From Acephala macrosclerotiorum (lineage: Eukaryota; Ascomycota; Leotiomycetes; Helotiales; Mollisiaceae): a stretch of DNA of 64,000 nucleotides. A program made the position numbers and the translations under genes. Where the stretch lies: positions 1 through 64,000 of the forward strand of contig MU119467.1 in NCBI GenBank assembly GCA_014904845.1, written 5' to 3'. A model generated the notes under the pieces. That model searched no databases. It was not told the DNA's origin and saw only the letters and a list, made by a program, of their open reading frames with translations. Each line of letters begins with the position of its first letter. The stretch's first letter is position 1. Below, one piece after another: positions 9,204 through 20,676 of this stretch.

Positions 9204-12091
9204 TTAAGTTCCTGCCCAAGTCCCAAGAATTCCCTGTAGTCGCTGGGTGAATCGTGACCGCCGCTTTCGGGACAAACGCTTCTCGGCCAGGAATTCATTC
9301 AATCTCACAACTTCACTCTCCCGTAAGACTCTGCTCAGGACTTCCGATAGCGTTATGGTACGAATTCCATCGGGCTCCAAACGAACGCTTAGATTGGCTC
9401 CATTATCGATCAAGAGATGGAGCAGATCGTAGATTCTGCTTGTTGAGCAACGTGAATCGTTATCGTAGCATTGGTCTAAGAACAGGCTCCAAACTGTGCC
9501 ATTATTATATTCGGGTTGATTCGGGTCCGCTCCTTTCTGCAGAAGTAGACGTACAATCTCGACGTCCGGGCCCATTTCAAAACCTCTCAGTTCTATCATT
9601 GTTAACATGGCCAGGCGCAGAGCGTAATCCAGTAATGGTCGCCCATTCTTACTTTCCAAAAGTTTAGGTTAGTCGTCTAACTTTTGCCGCACGTACATAA
9701 GTAGTTTAAATTGAATTGCCGCTGCGAGGAATGTTTTGTGATTGCCATCATCGTATAGCCCAGTCGGAGAATTTTGAGCATTCGTCCAGTGTGCTTTTTC
9801 GGCCTTCCCTTGAGTTACAAACTTCCGGCCAAGCAAGGGGGAGATATCTGAGTATCTCATGAGGACTTGATCTAGCTCATCCAATAAGTTGACCTCAGTC
9901 AAGATATAATCGTTAATGGGGATCTGTCGATGGATGCATGATCTCTCAAACTGCCAGGCATGATACATAAGTTCATCGGCCAGTAACAAAAAATTCTCTT
10001 TGTGTATCTGGTGAGCAGTTTCCTGACACCAGGCACAGAGGGCTTTGGTTAAAGCAAGCATAGTTCTGCAAAGGGACAGGTGCGGATCAAATTTCGTAGC
10101 TGTACGTCCTTTCATCATTTCTTCGAGAGCGTTCGTCTCCACCAAGAAGTCTCGCACCGTTCTGTGCAAGAAATCAACCTTGTGGTTGAGAAAACATCCG
10201 TCGGGTCCAAATGTGCTGTTAAATTCAATCAAATCCTTGCAACGAGCATTCAAGCGCTGTTTCATTCAGTCTTGAGTTGCCTGTAATCCAGTGGGAGGAA
10301 CTACCTGGACTTCCAACGCATAGTTTGGAGTTTCTTTCTCTTTCTCGAGGTACCAAAATGCCAAAATCGGAAGAGGATGCGTTGTACGCACCATGCTTTG
10401 AAAGATCGTATAAGTCTGTCCTCGATAGTTTGGATCGATCGTATTGAGCATATGCCTGAAATACGGTTCCAGGTCAGTTGGTAAGGACTCCAGCCGAGCT
10501 CTTAGGTCGCGGGAATCATCGCCTTCGTCAAGGTCCCTCAACAAAGAATCAACGACGAGATAGACCCAAAGAAACACGCCTTGTGCTCGTTGTACCAGAT
10601 CTGCTACAATTTCGACACACTGAGGATCCGCGGCCTGTAGTTCTCTGAACCGGTTGTTCTCTTCTAGCTTACCTCATACGTAGTTGCTGATGTCATCTCT
10701 GGTCAAGTCCTCTAGTCTCAATTGTTGATCACTATTGTCAAACGCTCGGATGAAAGGGTTCCATGGTCGGCTCGAAACGCAAAGCTTAATAGCGGGTGAG
10801 GGAGCCAAGTTCCTGACTAGGAGAATCAAGTCACTGAGATTGCCCTCATATTCGTCCAAGCCATCGATAAAAAAGCACAGTTTAGCGGACCCCAGGGTCT
10901 GCTCTGCTAGCAGGCCAAAAGCATTGACTAGTTCGTCGAGACTCCATGGCTGAGAAATCTTATGTCCTTCAGCTGTCCATCTATTCGGACAGACCTTCGT
11001 AACTAGGACTGGGAATTGTCCAAGAGCCTGGTAAAGTAACGTCTGAAGAAGGCCTTGTTGAGATTTTTGTATTGAATTTCCCGCACTCCAAAAGAAATGA
11101 CTCGCAATCGAGAGGTGATGCGGGGCGGCCCAAGCTGTGAGAGATAGCTTTGTTGTTTGATGCTCAGCTAAATACCTCATAAGTGTGGACTTCCCGCTGC
11201 CCGCTTTGCCCCGAACCCAATAAATACCTTTTCCCGTTTCGAGCCACTGTTTGTACTTGACTTGTGAATCCCCAAACGTCTATTTGAATGTATTCGCATG
11301 CGCTTTTTTTATTGCACTGTGACGCACGGCTATGGTACTGAAGCACAGGCTAGCAAGGATGTTCTGTTGTCTGGCAACCAGTTTTCCCTCCTGGGAAAGA
11401 GCTTCAAGCTTTCCAGGTATATCTGCATTCGCAGTTATGTATACATTCGGGGCGTCCGCCGCATTTCTATTGCTCACAGGATGTCTATTCAGAGCCTCGA
11501 GTACTTCGATGAGTTGGTACGTCAATTTGTCCAGTCGTTCAGTTGTGTTGGCCTCCAGCCGTGTGTTTGTTTCCCGCAGCGACTCGATTGCGGAAGCGAC
11601 TTGCGACTCTTGACCACTACAAACAGTTGTCAGTGCTGGCTGATTACTGCTAACGCATCAGGAGTGACAAACCTCAAAGAAACTAGAAGATGGGTCGCGA
11701 TTTGCCTCTGGAATCTTTGCAGTCTTTCTTCGAGTTTGATGATCTTCTCCTCCTTCCTGACATGCCTCAAAGCCTGCCTGAAACTCTGCCATTTTCGATG
11801 ATGTTGTCCCTTAACTTTTAGGCTATCCAAGAGCTTAAGGAGTTCACTTGCTAACGTTTCACACGAGGCGGCAAGTCTCTGTAGCGCAACCTCGTCCGGC
11901 GTCGGAGATTTGTATTGCAGCCCAGGTTGCGCAGTGGCATGGAGGTTACGTGCAATCTTTTCAAGGTCGAATGTAACCGTTTCCAGCTCGAAGTCCTCGA
12001 TGCAACTACCGTGCGCCGAATCGTAGATGTCGCGCCCTTCTGAGAATAGTTTAATTCCAAAGTCGACGAATTGAACGATGTTGCTTGCTAG

Positions 12092-12226
12092 TGTTAGACT
12101 TTCGAGTGGTTTTAGTGCTGAGTAAGCACTGCAATAGATATAATGTCCCCGCACCTAGCTAGATCTTAACACCTTAATCAATCAACCAGATTATTAAGTT
12201 TATCGATTATATCACCCAAATTGACA
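12092..12226 (+). repeat. 5' LTR, copy 1
   Basis: 135 bp with TG...CA ends. It is almost free of RIP changes although the adjoining interior is saturated. It differs from the 3' LTR at 17161-17295 at only a few transition sites. Confidence 0.9.
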
Positions 12227-12238
12227 GGTTATAAGTCC
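12227..12238 (+). promoter_or_regulatory. Putative primer-binding site (half initiator-tRNA type)
   Basis: The bases directly after the 5' LTR read GGTTATAAGTCC, and the same place in copy 2 (40429-40440) reads GATTATAAACTC. Undoing C-to-T and G-to-A changes gives GGTTAT(A/G)AGCCC, close to the complement of the anticodon loop of initiator methionine tRNA. Copia elements are known to prime from such half-tRNAs. The restored sequence is an inference. Confidence 0.45.
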
Positions 12239-15200
12239 GAAAAGTGCTCATTAAAATCGTCGTATTTTTTTACTTTAAAATATCAATTCTATTCGCTATA
12301 GTGATTTTAGTAATTTCAATTAGTACTACGACACTTATTTTTATAGTATTTTACTACGTTTGTAAATAGAGTAAAATTAAAATTTTTACAAAAGATAACT
12401 ATTCTCGATTTAAAAATTTTTGTTTAATCGCTTTTACTAGTATTTATACTATTAAACTAATTAATAACGAAAAATTGAAATCGGTTTTTTTTACGTTAAT
12501 CGATCGAATTACAATCTAAAAAAAAAAACTATTAAAACTATTTAAATTATTTTAAATAATATAAATAATAAATTATAAAACAAAATCTTTTTATTAGTTT
12601 TTTTTTGAAAATATTAAAAATTTTTAAAACGAACTCAAAAAATATAATAAAATTATTAATTTTATTTAAATATTTATTTAACGAACGAATTTTAAACAAA
12701 AAAAATTCGAGACTTCTAAAAGAATTAAAAAGTTCGTAAATCGTTTCGAGTTTTATAAATTTTAATTCGTAATAATCGAAAAATTAATTATTAATAATAA
12801 AATTTTAAATCGAATTATAATAATTATTTTTAAAAATAATAATTATAAAAACACGAAATATTATATTTTTCGTTTATTAAAAATCGAATATATACTCAAT
12901 AAAACGATTATTATATTATAAATTTATAATAAAAAAAAATTTTAATAATTGCAAATTATATTCGTAGAAAAAAATAATAATATAATCGTAAATAATTTTA
13001 TAATAATAAACAAATAAAAAATAAAAAATAAAAAATTGATCGCGATAATCGTAATAATAATAATAATAAATACTATAAAAAAAAAAATAATTATAAAAAA
13101 TTTGAATTATTAATATTTCGTTTTATAAAATTTAAAAATCGTTAAAACGATAATAATAATAATAAAAAATTTGTTAATTATAATAAGTTTAATTTAAATT
13201 AATATAATTAATATATATATTATAAATATTATAAAATTGAATATAAAACGAAACGAAAAAATAAAAAAACGAATAAAAAATAAAATAAATTTTTTTTTAA
13301 ATAAATAAAAATTATAATAATTCAATTTATTATTAAAATAAATATAATAATAATAATATTTGTTCGATTATTATTTAAAAATAAAATTAAAAAATATATT
13401 GAGCGTTTATATATAAATTTTGTTTATTATTTTCAATAAATAAAAATTTATATTAATAGAAAATAATTTTTATTTTTATTATTTTTATTATTTCGAATAT
13501 TAATCGAACGAATTTAAATTTTAATATTTTGAAATATTTTAATAATATATAATTTAATTTCATATATTTAAAATACTAATAAATATTAAATTAAATTATT
13601 ACGATAAACGATATTATTATAAACGCGATTAAATATTAAAATCAAATTTAAATAATTTTTTAAAAAAAATTAATATATATTAAATTTTAATATAATAAAA
13701 TTAATTTTTATTTTATAATTTATAGAAAATAAAATAACGATTATATTTAAAAGAAAAACGAGTAATTAGTATTATAAATAATAGAAATAGAAAAATAATA
13801 TTTATAGTTTTTAAAAATTCTAAAAATAATTTTTTTATATTAAATTAATATTAAAATATTAATAATATTATTATATATTTAACGAATATTACTTCGAATA
13901 TATCGACGAAAATTTGATTATTAATCGAGTTTTTTAAAGTAATAAATTCTAAAGAAACTCTATAAAAATTTATATATCGACGTTTTAATTATATTAATTA
14001 TAATATATTTCAAAAATTGATCGATATTACAAATATAAAAATATCGAGATTTAAATTATATATTAAATATAAAATATATAAAATTTGTATAATAAATAAA
14101 ATAAAAAAAATATTTAAAAAAAAAAAAATAATAAAATTATTAAAAAAATAAAAAAATTATATAATAATTTTTTTTTTTAATTACAAACGATATAATACGA
14201 TATTTTTAAATTAAATTTTTAAAAAATAAAAATACGAAAAAAATTTAATTTTATATTCGAGAAATCTATAAAATTATTAAAAAAAATATATAAAAAAATA
14301 TTGTTTATTTTAAATGTAATAATAAATCGAGCGAATTCGAAATTTTTTTTAAAAATAATTTAAAATATTATTTAATTCTTTTAAATATAAATTTTATTTA
14401 TTATATAAATATTTATTAAATAATATTATTAAATTTATAATTTACAAAATTTATAATTTACAAAATTAAATTTTTATTGATTTTTTAAAATTATATTATA
14501 AAATATACAATTTAAATTAAAAATAAAATATTAATAAACGTATTTTTATAATTAATTTCGAAATTTGAATTAAAAAATTAAAAAATATATATTTTATTTA
14601 AAATTTATATTAGAAAAAAACTCGATTTTTTAATATTACAAAATTTTTTAATTATTTTTAAATATTAAATTAATATTAAAAAATTTTTTAATTAATTAAA
14701 TAAATAAATTTTTAAAATTAAAAAAAAATATATTTTTATAAATATTATTAAAAATAATATTTATAAATTATTAAATTACAAAATATTAAAAAAAAATTTT
14801 TTAATTAATATTAAATTCTATAAATACAAATTTTTAAAGTTTTTTATTTTTTTAAAATTTAAATATATTATAATAAATTTATTTATTATTAATAATATAA
14901 TATATAATTATATTATTATTAACGTTTTAATTAATTATTTTTTTAATAATAAAACGATTAATTATATTAAAATACGTATTAATAAAAATAATAATATTAA
15001 AATTAATAATCGAATAAAATTTTAATATTTAAAATTTTAATTAAATTCAAAAATAATATTTATTTTAAATATTAAATATTAATAATTAAATAATCAAAAA
15101 AATTAAAAAATTTTATTATTTTTTTATTAAAACGAAAAAAATAATAAATAATAAAATAAATAATAAAAAAATACTTTTTTTTTAAATAATAAAATAATTA

Positions 15201-17160
15201 ATAAAAATTTTAAATATTATTTATTTAAATGAAATTTTTTTTTTTTTTAAATATATTTAATATTTTATTCGAATTTTTAATTATTAATAAAATTTTAAAA
15301 AAAAACGTTTTTAATTAAATAAAAATAATCGTTATTAAATTTCAAATTTTTTAAAAAACAAATATTTATAAAATTATTATAAAGAAATTATTAAATAATA
15401 AAAAAATTATTTTAAATAAATAAATATTAAAAAAAAAATTTAATATTCGTAATAAATTAATTCGATATAAAATTAAAATTATTATTAAAAAATTCGAATA
15501 AATTTACAATATTAATTATTTTAAAATATTTGTTTTATTATAAAATATATAATTTTATTAATATTTTTAATATGTATTATAAAATATAATTTAAAAATAA
15601 ATTATATTAATATAAATTTAACGTTTTTAAATTTTTTTTTTAAAAAAAATATTTATTTTTTATTTAAAAAATCATTTTACGAACTCAAATAAATTTTTTG
15701 AATATAATTCAATAAAATCAAATAATATTTCGAAAAATTAAAATTTATAATATTTAAAATTAATTTTAATTTTTTTATAAAAAAAAAATTTAAATTTTTT
15801 TATTTATCAATAATATATTAATTATTAAAAATAAAATAAATACGAATATTATTAAAATTAAAATTAAAAAATATTAAAAAAATAAAAATTTCAATTTTAT
15901 TATTATTTTCGTAAAATTTTAAATCGAGAAAAATCGCGAGAATTATATTTTTATAATTTATTAAAAAATATATATAAATAAATTTTTATTATAATTCGAT
16001 TTTAAATACTCGAATTAAACGAATTTATTATTTTTATAAAATACAATTTTTACGAGAAAAAAAAAACTAATTAAATAAAAACGATTTTTATTTTTATAAA
16101 TAAATTATTAATATTACGATTTATTTAATTAATTATACGAGATTAAATATTAATTATTACGTTAATTAATTTATTAGATTTATATTTAATACGTATTTCG
16201 AATATTTGTATTTTATAAAATAATTTTTTCAATATTTTAATAAAATAAAAACAATAAAAATTATTTATAAAAAAACGTCGATTAAAAATTATAATATATT
16301 TTTCGATTTTACGTAAAAAATTAAAAACGATTATAAATCGTTTTTAAAATAAATAATTATATTGAAAAATAAAATAATTTTATAAATAATATAAAAATAA
16401 TAAAATATAATATTAAATTCAATAAAAATAAAAATCGTTATAACGAATAAAATCGTAAAAAAAATAATTTAATTAAAGAAATTATAATTAAAAATTATTA
16501 AAAAAAATTTTAAAAATTTTTTTATTTTATATTACGATAATTTTTTTACGATCGATTTTAATACGAATACGAAATTTTCGAACAAATTTAAATATATTAA
16601 AATTCGATATTTTTATATAAAAAATGATATAATTATTAAAAACAAATTAATTTTAAAATTAATTTTAAAAAATAATCAAATTACAAATATTTTTACGAAA
16701 TAATTATTTTACGATCGATTTACAATTTATAAAATTATAATAAATTTGAATAAAAATAAATTTAATATAAAAAAAATCGTAATATTATTTACGAATTTTA
16801 AAAATTAAAATAATAGTAATAAAAAAATAAATTAAAATAAAACGAAGATTTTTTTAAATAAATTTAAAGTATTTTTTAATTATAAAATAAAAATTGAAAA
16901 TATTTTATTTAAAATCGAATTTTTATAAAGAAAATAAACTTTTTTTAGTTTTTTATAAATTCTTTTACGAAACAATTAAAACTAGCGCTATAGAATTTAA
17001 TGAGACTTTTTACGACGATTCGACGCTGCAATTAATAAGAGATAAAAGACGATAAATCACAATAATGATTAGTGCGGTAATCACGTGAAGATATTAATTA
17101 TTTACATCACTTTGAACATTAGAATAGATATATCTCTATAGTGCTTCTCAGCAGAGGGCG

Positions 17161-17295
17161 TGTTAGACTTTCGAGTGGTTTTAGTGCTAAGTAAGCATTG
17201 CAATAAATATAATGTCCCCGCACCTAGCTAGATTTTAACACCTTAATCAATCAACCAGATCATCAAGTCCATCGATTATATCACCCAAATTGACA
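17161..17295 (+). repeat. 3' LTR, copy 1
   Basis: A 135-bp direct repeat of 12092-12226, preceded by a purine-rich CAGCAGAGGGCG and followed by the target duplication GCTAG. Confidence 0.9.
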
Positions 17296-17324
17296 GCTAG
17301 ACCGAGCGCAGCGAGCTCGGCCAT

Positions 17325-17630
17325 TGCGCAACGTTAGGCGTGAGGCTTATGTGATATTTGCAAACGGCCCTTGCACGGCAAGGAACGCGGTCTCTTGTTT
17401 CTGATATTCAATCAGTAGCACTGTCGAGCTCAAGGAATATAATAGACCCTCATATCCTCAGCGCGTAGGCTCAGCCGCAGCACCCAGCAAAAAGCAAATA
17501 GTGGCAGTGCCAGCCACTTGACCAGCCACGCAGCCTCGTGCACTCAACATATCTTAAATTAACAAGTCACATTGAAGAAATGGTTTTCACAAAGATCACA
17601 AAATGATGCGAACTGCCCTTCTGTGACCCA
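17325..17630. other. Upstream region of the STAND pseudogene
   Basis: This is the former 5' region of the minus-strand gene that started at 17324 and the 3' side of the gene ending at 17631. No ORF is supported. An AGTGGC/GCCACT inverted pair lies near 17500. Confidence 0.4.
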
Positions 17631-19070
17631 CTATAAAGCAGTAGCGGAAGCTATAACTGACCATTCACTACCATTCGGATCGAAAGCCACCACCCTAACC
17701 GGACTACATATTTGAGAAAAGTACCCAAATAGCGTATGCACCTCATCAGGAATATTTTGGTTGAAGTACTCCCCACGATCATTGATGGTCGTCCAGCCAT
17801 GTCCTCCTTCGCCATCAAACGCAACACAACTGATGCTTGCTCCATCTCCAATCATCTCTTCCATTTTATAGTGGCACCCATCTGGGATATTATGATTGTA
17901 GTACCCCCCTCTATCGTTGGTAATACTCCAGCTATCCTCTCTAGCTTATGGGAAAGTAATAGAAAGAATCTTCGCTCCGCCCCGAGACAGCCTCCCATTC
18001 TATTGTGGCACTCGTCTGGAATTTTGTGGTCTCTGTAGTCTCCGTGATCGTTAAGGATGCTCCATCTCTGACCTGATGGCGTGAAAGCGACCCGTAAGAT
18101 TCTCGTATCATTCTTTGAAAGCTCATACATTGCTTGATGGCAGTCCTCCGGGATATCATGGTTGTAATAAGCACCACTTTTGCACAAGAGGCTCCAGCGA
18201 TTTTTCCCTCCTGGACAGAAAGCTACCCAGATTATGTCGTCGTCGTCCTGGCGAATGATTTCGTTCATTTTCTGGTGGCAGTCTTCGTCGATGTCTCTAT
18301 TGAAGAATTGGACTCGAGTTTTGGCCTTATCTTCATCTGCGGCCCAGTTTTCGTCTTGTCGTGTGCTGGCTTCTGGGTGATGTCATGTGTCGGTGGACAC
18401 CGCGCCAGCGTATGAGATGAGGCCTTCGAGATTCCTCCCGAGAGTTTGGTTCTCTCTCCGCATAGCTAGTTGAACTTGAGCGTTGGCGAGAACAGCTCGA
18501 AGATGAACCAATTCCTTTACGATGTGAGGAATCTGGCTAGTTTCTGCTTTGATGTTGACGAAATCGGTGCGAATTGTCACTGTGTCACCCTTCGTTGCTT
18601 TGGATAAAGTTCTTTCGTAAGTCGTAGTAGAAGATACTTGTGACTTGAGTTGATGAAAAGAAGAGGAATAAAAATGCTCACATCAAGAAAAGCCAGACTC
18701 CGAGGTTGAGTGACGCACGATGAGTCTCTAACGACGCCCGTAAGCTAACAACCTACTTCATTCCGAACGCAACCCATTTAACGGACCCGGTTCGACCATT
18801 AAGACCCCTCAGGACCTTCTCGATTTTTAGCGGGTCCTTATCTTCTTACTTATCTACGAGGGAGCTGTTGCACTTTAGTAGCTCGAGCATGGTTTGGAGC
18901 TCGGAAAGTTCCTTGGTCACAGTAGCTAAATCAGCTTTGGCTTCGTGACGGCTGCGAACGAAGTTGTTGATGGCTAGGGGAGTCAGTCCAATGGCGGTGA
19001 TAAGCGCCAAGCAGCCGGTTGTGGCGGATAATGGATCTATGCCATTAGATTGAATTTCGACGAGTTGCAA
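17631..19070 (-). pseudogene. STAND-type N-terminal domain fused to WS-G-Y-IP-H repeats (decayed)
   Basis: The first exon (from about 19040, end near 18846) carries MDPLSATTGCLALITAIGL and a leucine-rich helix, the fungal N-terminal signalling domain seen in STAND proteins. After an intron (boundaries between 18845 and 18581 unresolved), a frame from 18580 continues into about five repeats of 45-50 residues. Each has VAF.P.G..RWS....G.YYNHDIPEDCH or a variant, probably a beta-propeller-like array. Damage: TGA at 18383-18385 (CGA to TGA), a one-base frame change near 17990-18020 and a TAA in the next repeat. The last two repeats (to 17631) read cleanly again. A repeat sensor on a signalling domain suggests a recognition protein; no NTPase domain is visible between them. 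Confidence 0.6.
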
Positions 19071-19416
19071 GGAGGGAAGATACAGAGAGTAAGAGTTTGA
19101 CTGTGAAAAAGAAGTCAGAGGGGTTCAGTTTTAGCTTTGGAGAGATACCAAGCGTCTACTTAACCGAAGAGCTTTGGATTGAACATTGTATTCAAGGTTG
19201 GCTTCGAAAGGAACGCCACCCGAAACTTTGCATGAGCCTTGGAAACACTACATATACTCCGAACTTAATTATATTGATGCTTGTTTTGATTCAACGGCCA
19301 GAGGGATGTCGGTCCTTGACAAGCAGAGCTTCGCCAAATAACATAAGTTCCTCAAGCTATTTATCCTTTTGCTAGCAAAGGCAACGCAACTGACACTTGC
19401 TCCGCATCCATTTCTC

Positions 19417-20170
19417 TTAGCTTGTCCGCTCGAGTTGTGTGACAACTTGCAGTCGCTTTTCATCCCACTCATCCCAGACTATCGAAAAGATCGCCGTGTG
19501 TCTCCCTGGCAATTCTCCCTTCGTGCCATTCCTTTTTTCAAGAGCCTCCACAGGGAGCGCAATGTTACCGCGCGGGAAAACACATTGCCACCTTGCGATA
19601 CCCTCAAACTCGAAACCCATTCTCAAGGCAGCTTTCCGAGATGCCTGATTCCCAGCGTGACATTTCCATTCGACACGCCGCAGCCCTAGACCACCAGCAG
19701 AGGGTGGATCGAGCATATAAAATAGTAGTAGTCCAATAGCATTGGTTGCTACGTGTGTGCGTTGAAACGCTGGGAAGATAATGGCGCCCATGTCTACAAC
19801 CGCGTTCACTGGGTTTCTGACAGACAACGATATAATGCCGGCGTACTTCCCGATCGTCTTTCCTGCTTCGGGAACAGAGACTTTGTCGATGACTGCGTAT
19901 AGGCACTCTTCGGGTGATGAACGTATATCTTTATCGTAAAACTCTCTCATGAAGTCTTCCTTGGTTTTAATGACTGGGAAAGCAATGTACGTTAAAACTT
20001 CCGGGTTGGTCCCTATCGCTTCGACAAAAGGCGCTGCATGAATGCTTGGCTGCCAGAATCATAATCAGCTTCATCTTCTATTGAAATGAAATTCTTACAT
20101 TAAACGGCTCCAAGGCGACAAGATCATTCTCCAACTTTCGCTGCTCATAATAAAAGACCCCGTTAGACAT
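19417..20170 (-). CDS. GNAT-family N-acetyltransferase (RimJ/RimL-like)
   Basis: Predicted exons 20170-20099 and 20049-19417 (234 aa). The 49-nt intron has GTAAGA, GCTGATT and CAG, phase 0. The start is chosen because exon 1 gives the usual RimJ/RimL opening (YEQRKLENDLVALEPFN). The core matches the acetyl-CoA-binding fold: beta strands with GKYAGIISL and VVDMGAIIFP, then RVEWKCHAGNQASRKAALRMGFEFEG, the N..S...A...GF signature that packs on CoA. The family acetylates small molecules or protein N-termini; the substrate is unknown. The gene is intact although its upstream and downstream neighbours are broken. Confidence 0.85.
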
Positions 20171-20676
20171 GATGAATTAGGTAGTAAAACCGTCTTTGTC
20201 AAATGCTATAGCTTAAAGACCGCAAATGGTTGAAATAGGCGGAAAAACTTTGTAAAGTCTGGAGATTTAGTTAGGGAGGGTGATGAGGATATAGGATTCT
20301 GCGAAATTACCCCCGAGCTATCCCGCATAAGGAAGGTGAGTGGATCATACACGTGATGACCACTGACAGTGCTATGTTCGTGCATGAGGTGCAGGACTGT
20401 GGTCAATTACTAGAATTACGTCCTTGAGATTCCAGGCAACAGATTATTAGACTGCTAGGGGGAAATAAAATGAGATCAAGATCTTCTAGCTTGAATTTCT
20501 GCCGAAGCAAAGAGTTTCAGTGGGCCACTCGCCCCCCACCCCTGCTCATGTCTCGGAGCACATCAACACTCTTCAAGCAAGGATTGAAGACTCTTTAAAC
20601 ACTGCAATAAGGATCACGTTCACTGGATTATATACAGAAATGATAAAGCACATTAAGCTTATGTGCTCGACAGGAA

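Larger units (their letters stand above)
12092..17295. mobile_element. RIP-mutated LTR retrotransposon, copy 1 (probably Ty1/copia type)
   Basis: The element has 135-bp LTRs starting TGTTAGAC and ending TTGACA (12092-12226 and 17161-17295), and an exact 5-bp target duplication GCTAG (12087-12091 and 17296-17300). The interior of about 4.9 kb is saturated with A and T and carries no usable ORF. A tRNA-complementary site follows the left LTR and a purine tract precedes the right one. Orientation is taken as left to right from these sites. No gag, protease, integrase or RT motif survives in readable form, so the superfamily rests on the primer site. It is inserted in the STAND gene. Confidence 0.9.
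9204..17324 (-). pseudogene. NACHT STAND (NLR-like) gene with ankyrin-like C-terminus, split by a retrotransposon
   Basis: Joining 17324-17301 to 12091-11673 and 11616-9204 (56-nt intron: GTTTGT, CTGAC, TAG) gives one 951-codon frame starting MAELAALGLASNIVQFVD, the usual start of the fungal N-terminal domain of STAND proteins. The P-loop GKAGSGKST (about residue 284) and Walker B FFIDGLDEYE (about 395) define a NACHT NTPase. Ankyrin-like repeats (IVRLLLQKGADPNQ and a second unit) lie near residues 810-900. Such proteins act as intracellular receptors in non-self recognition and regulated cell death. The gene is dead: an LTR element lies after codon 8, and four in-frame stops occur at 11280-11282 (TAG), 10674-10676 (TGA), 10266-10268 (TGA) and 9669-9671 (TAA). 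Confidence 0.85.

Noticed and set aside
12100..12154. Extension of the NACHT frame into the LTR with a GTG start
   Set aside because: The extra residues are LTR sequence; the true N-terminus is restored from 17301-17324 across the target duplication.
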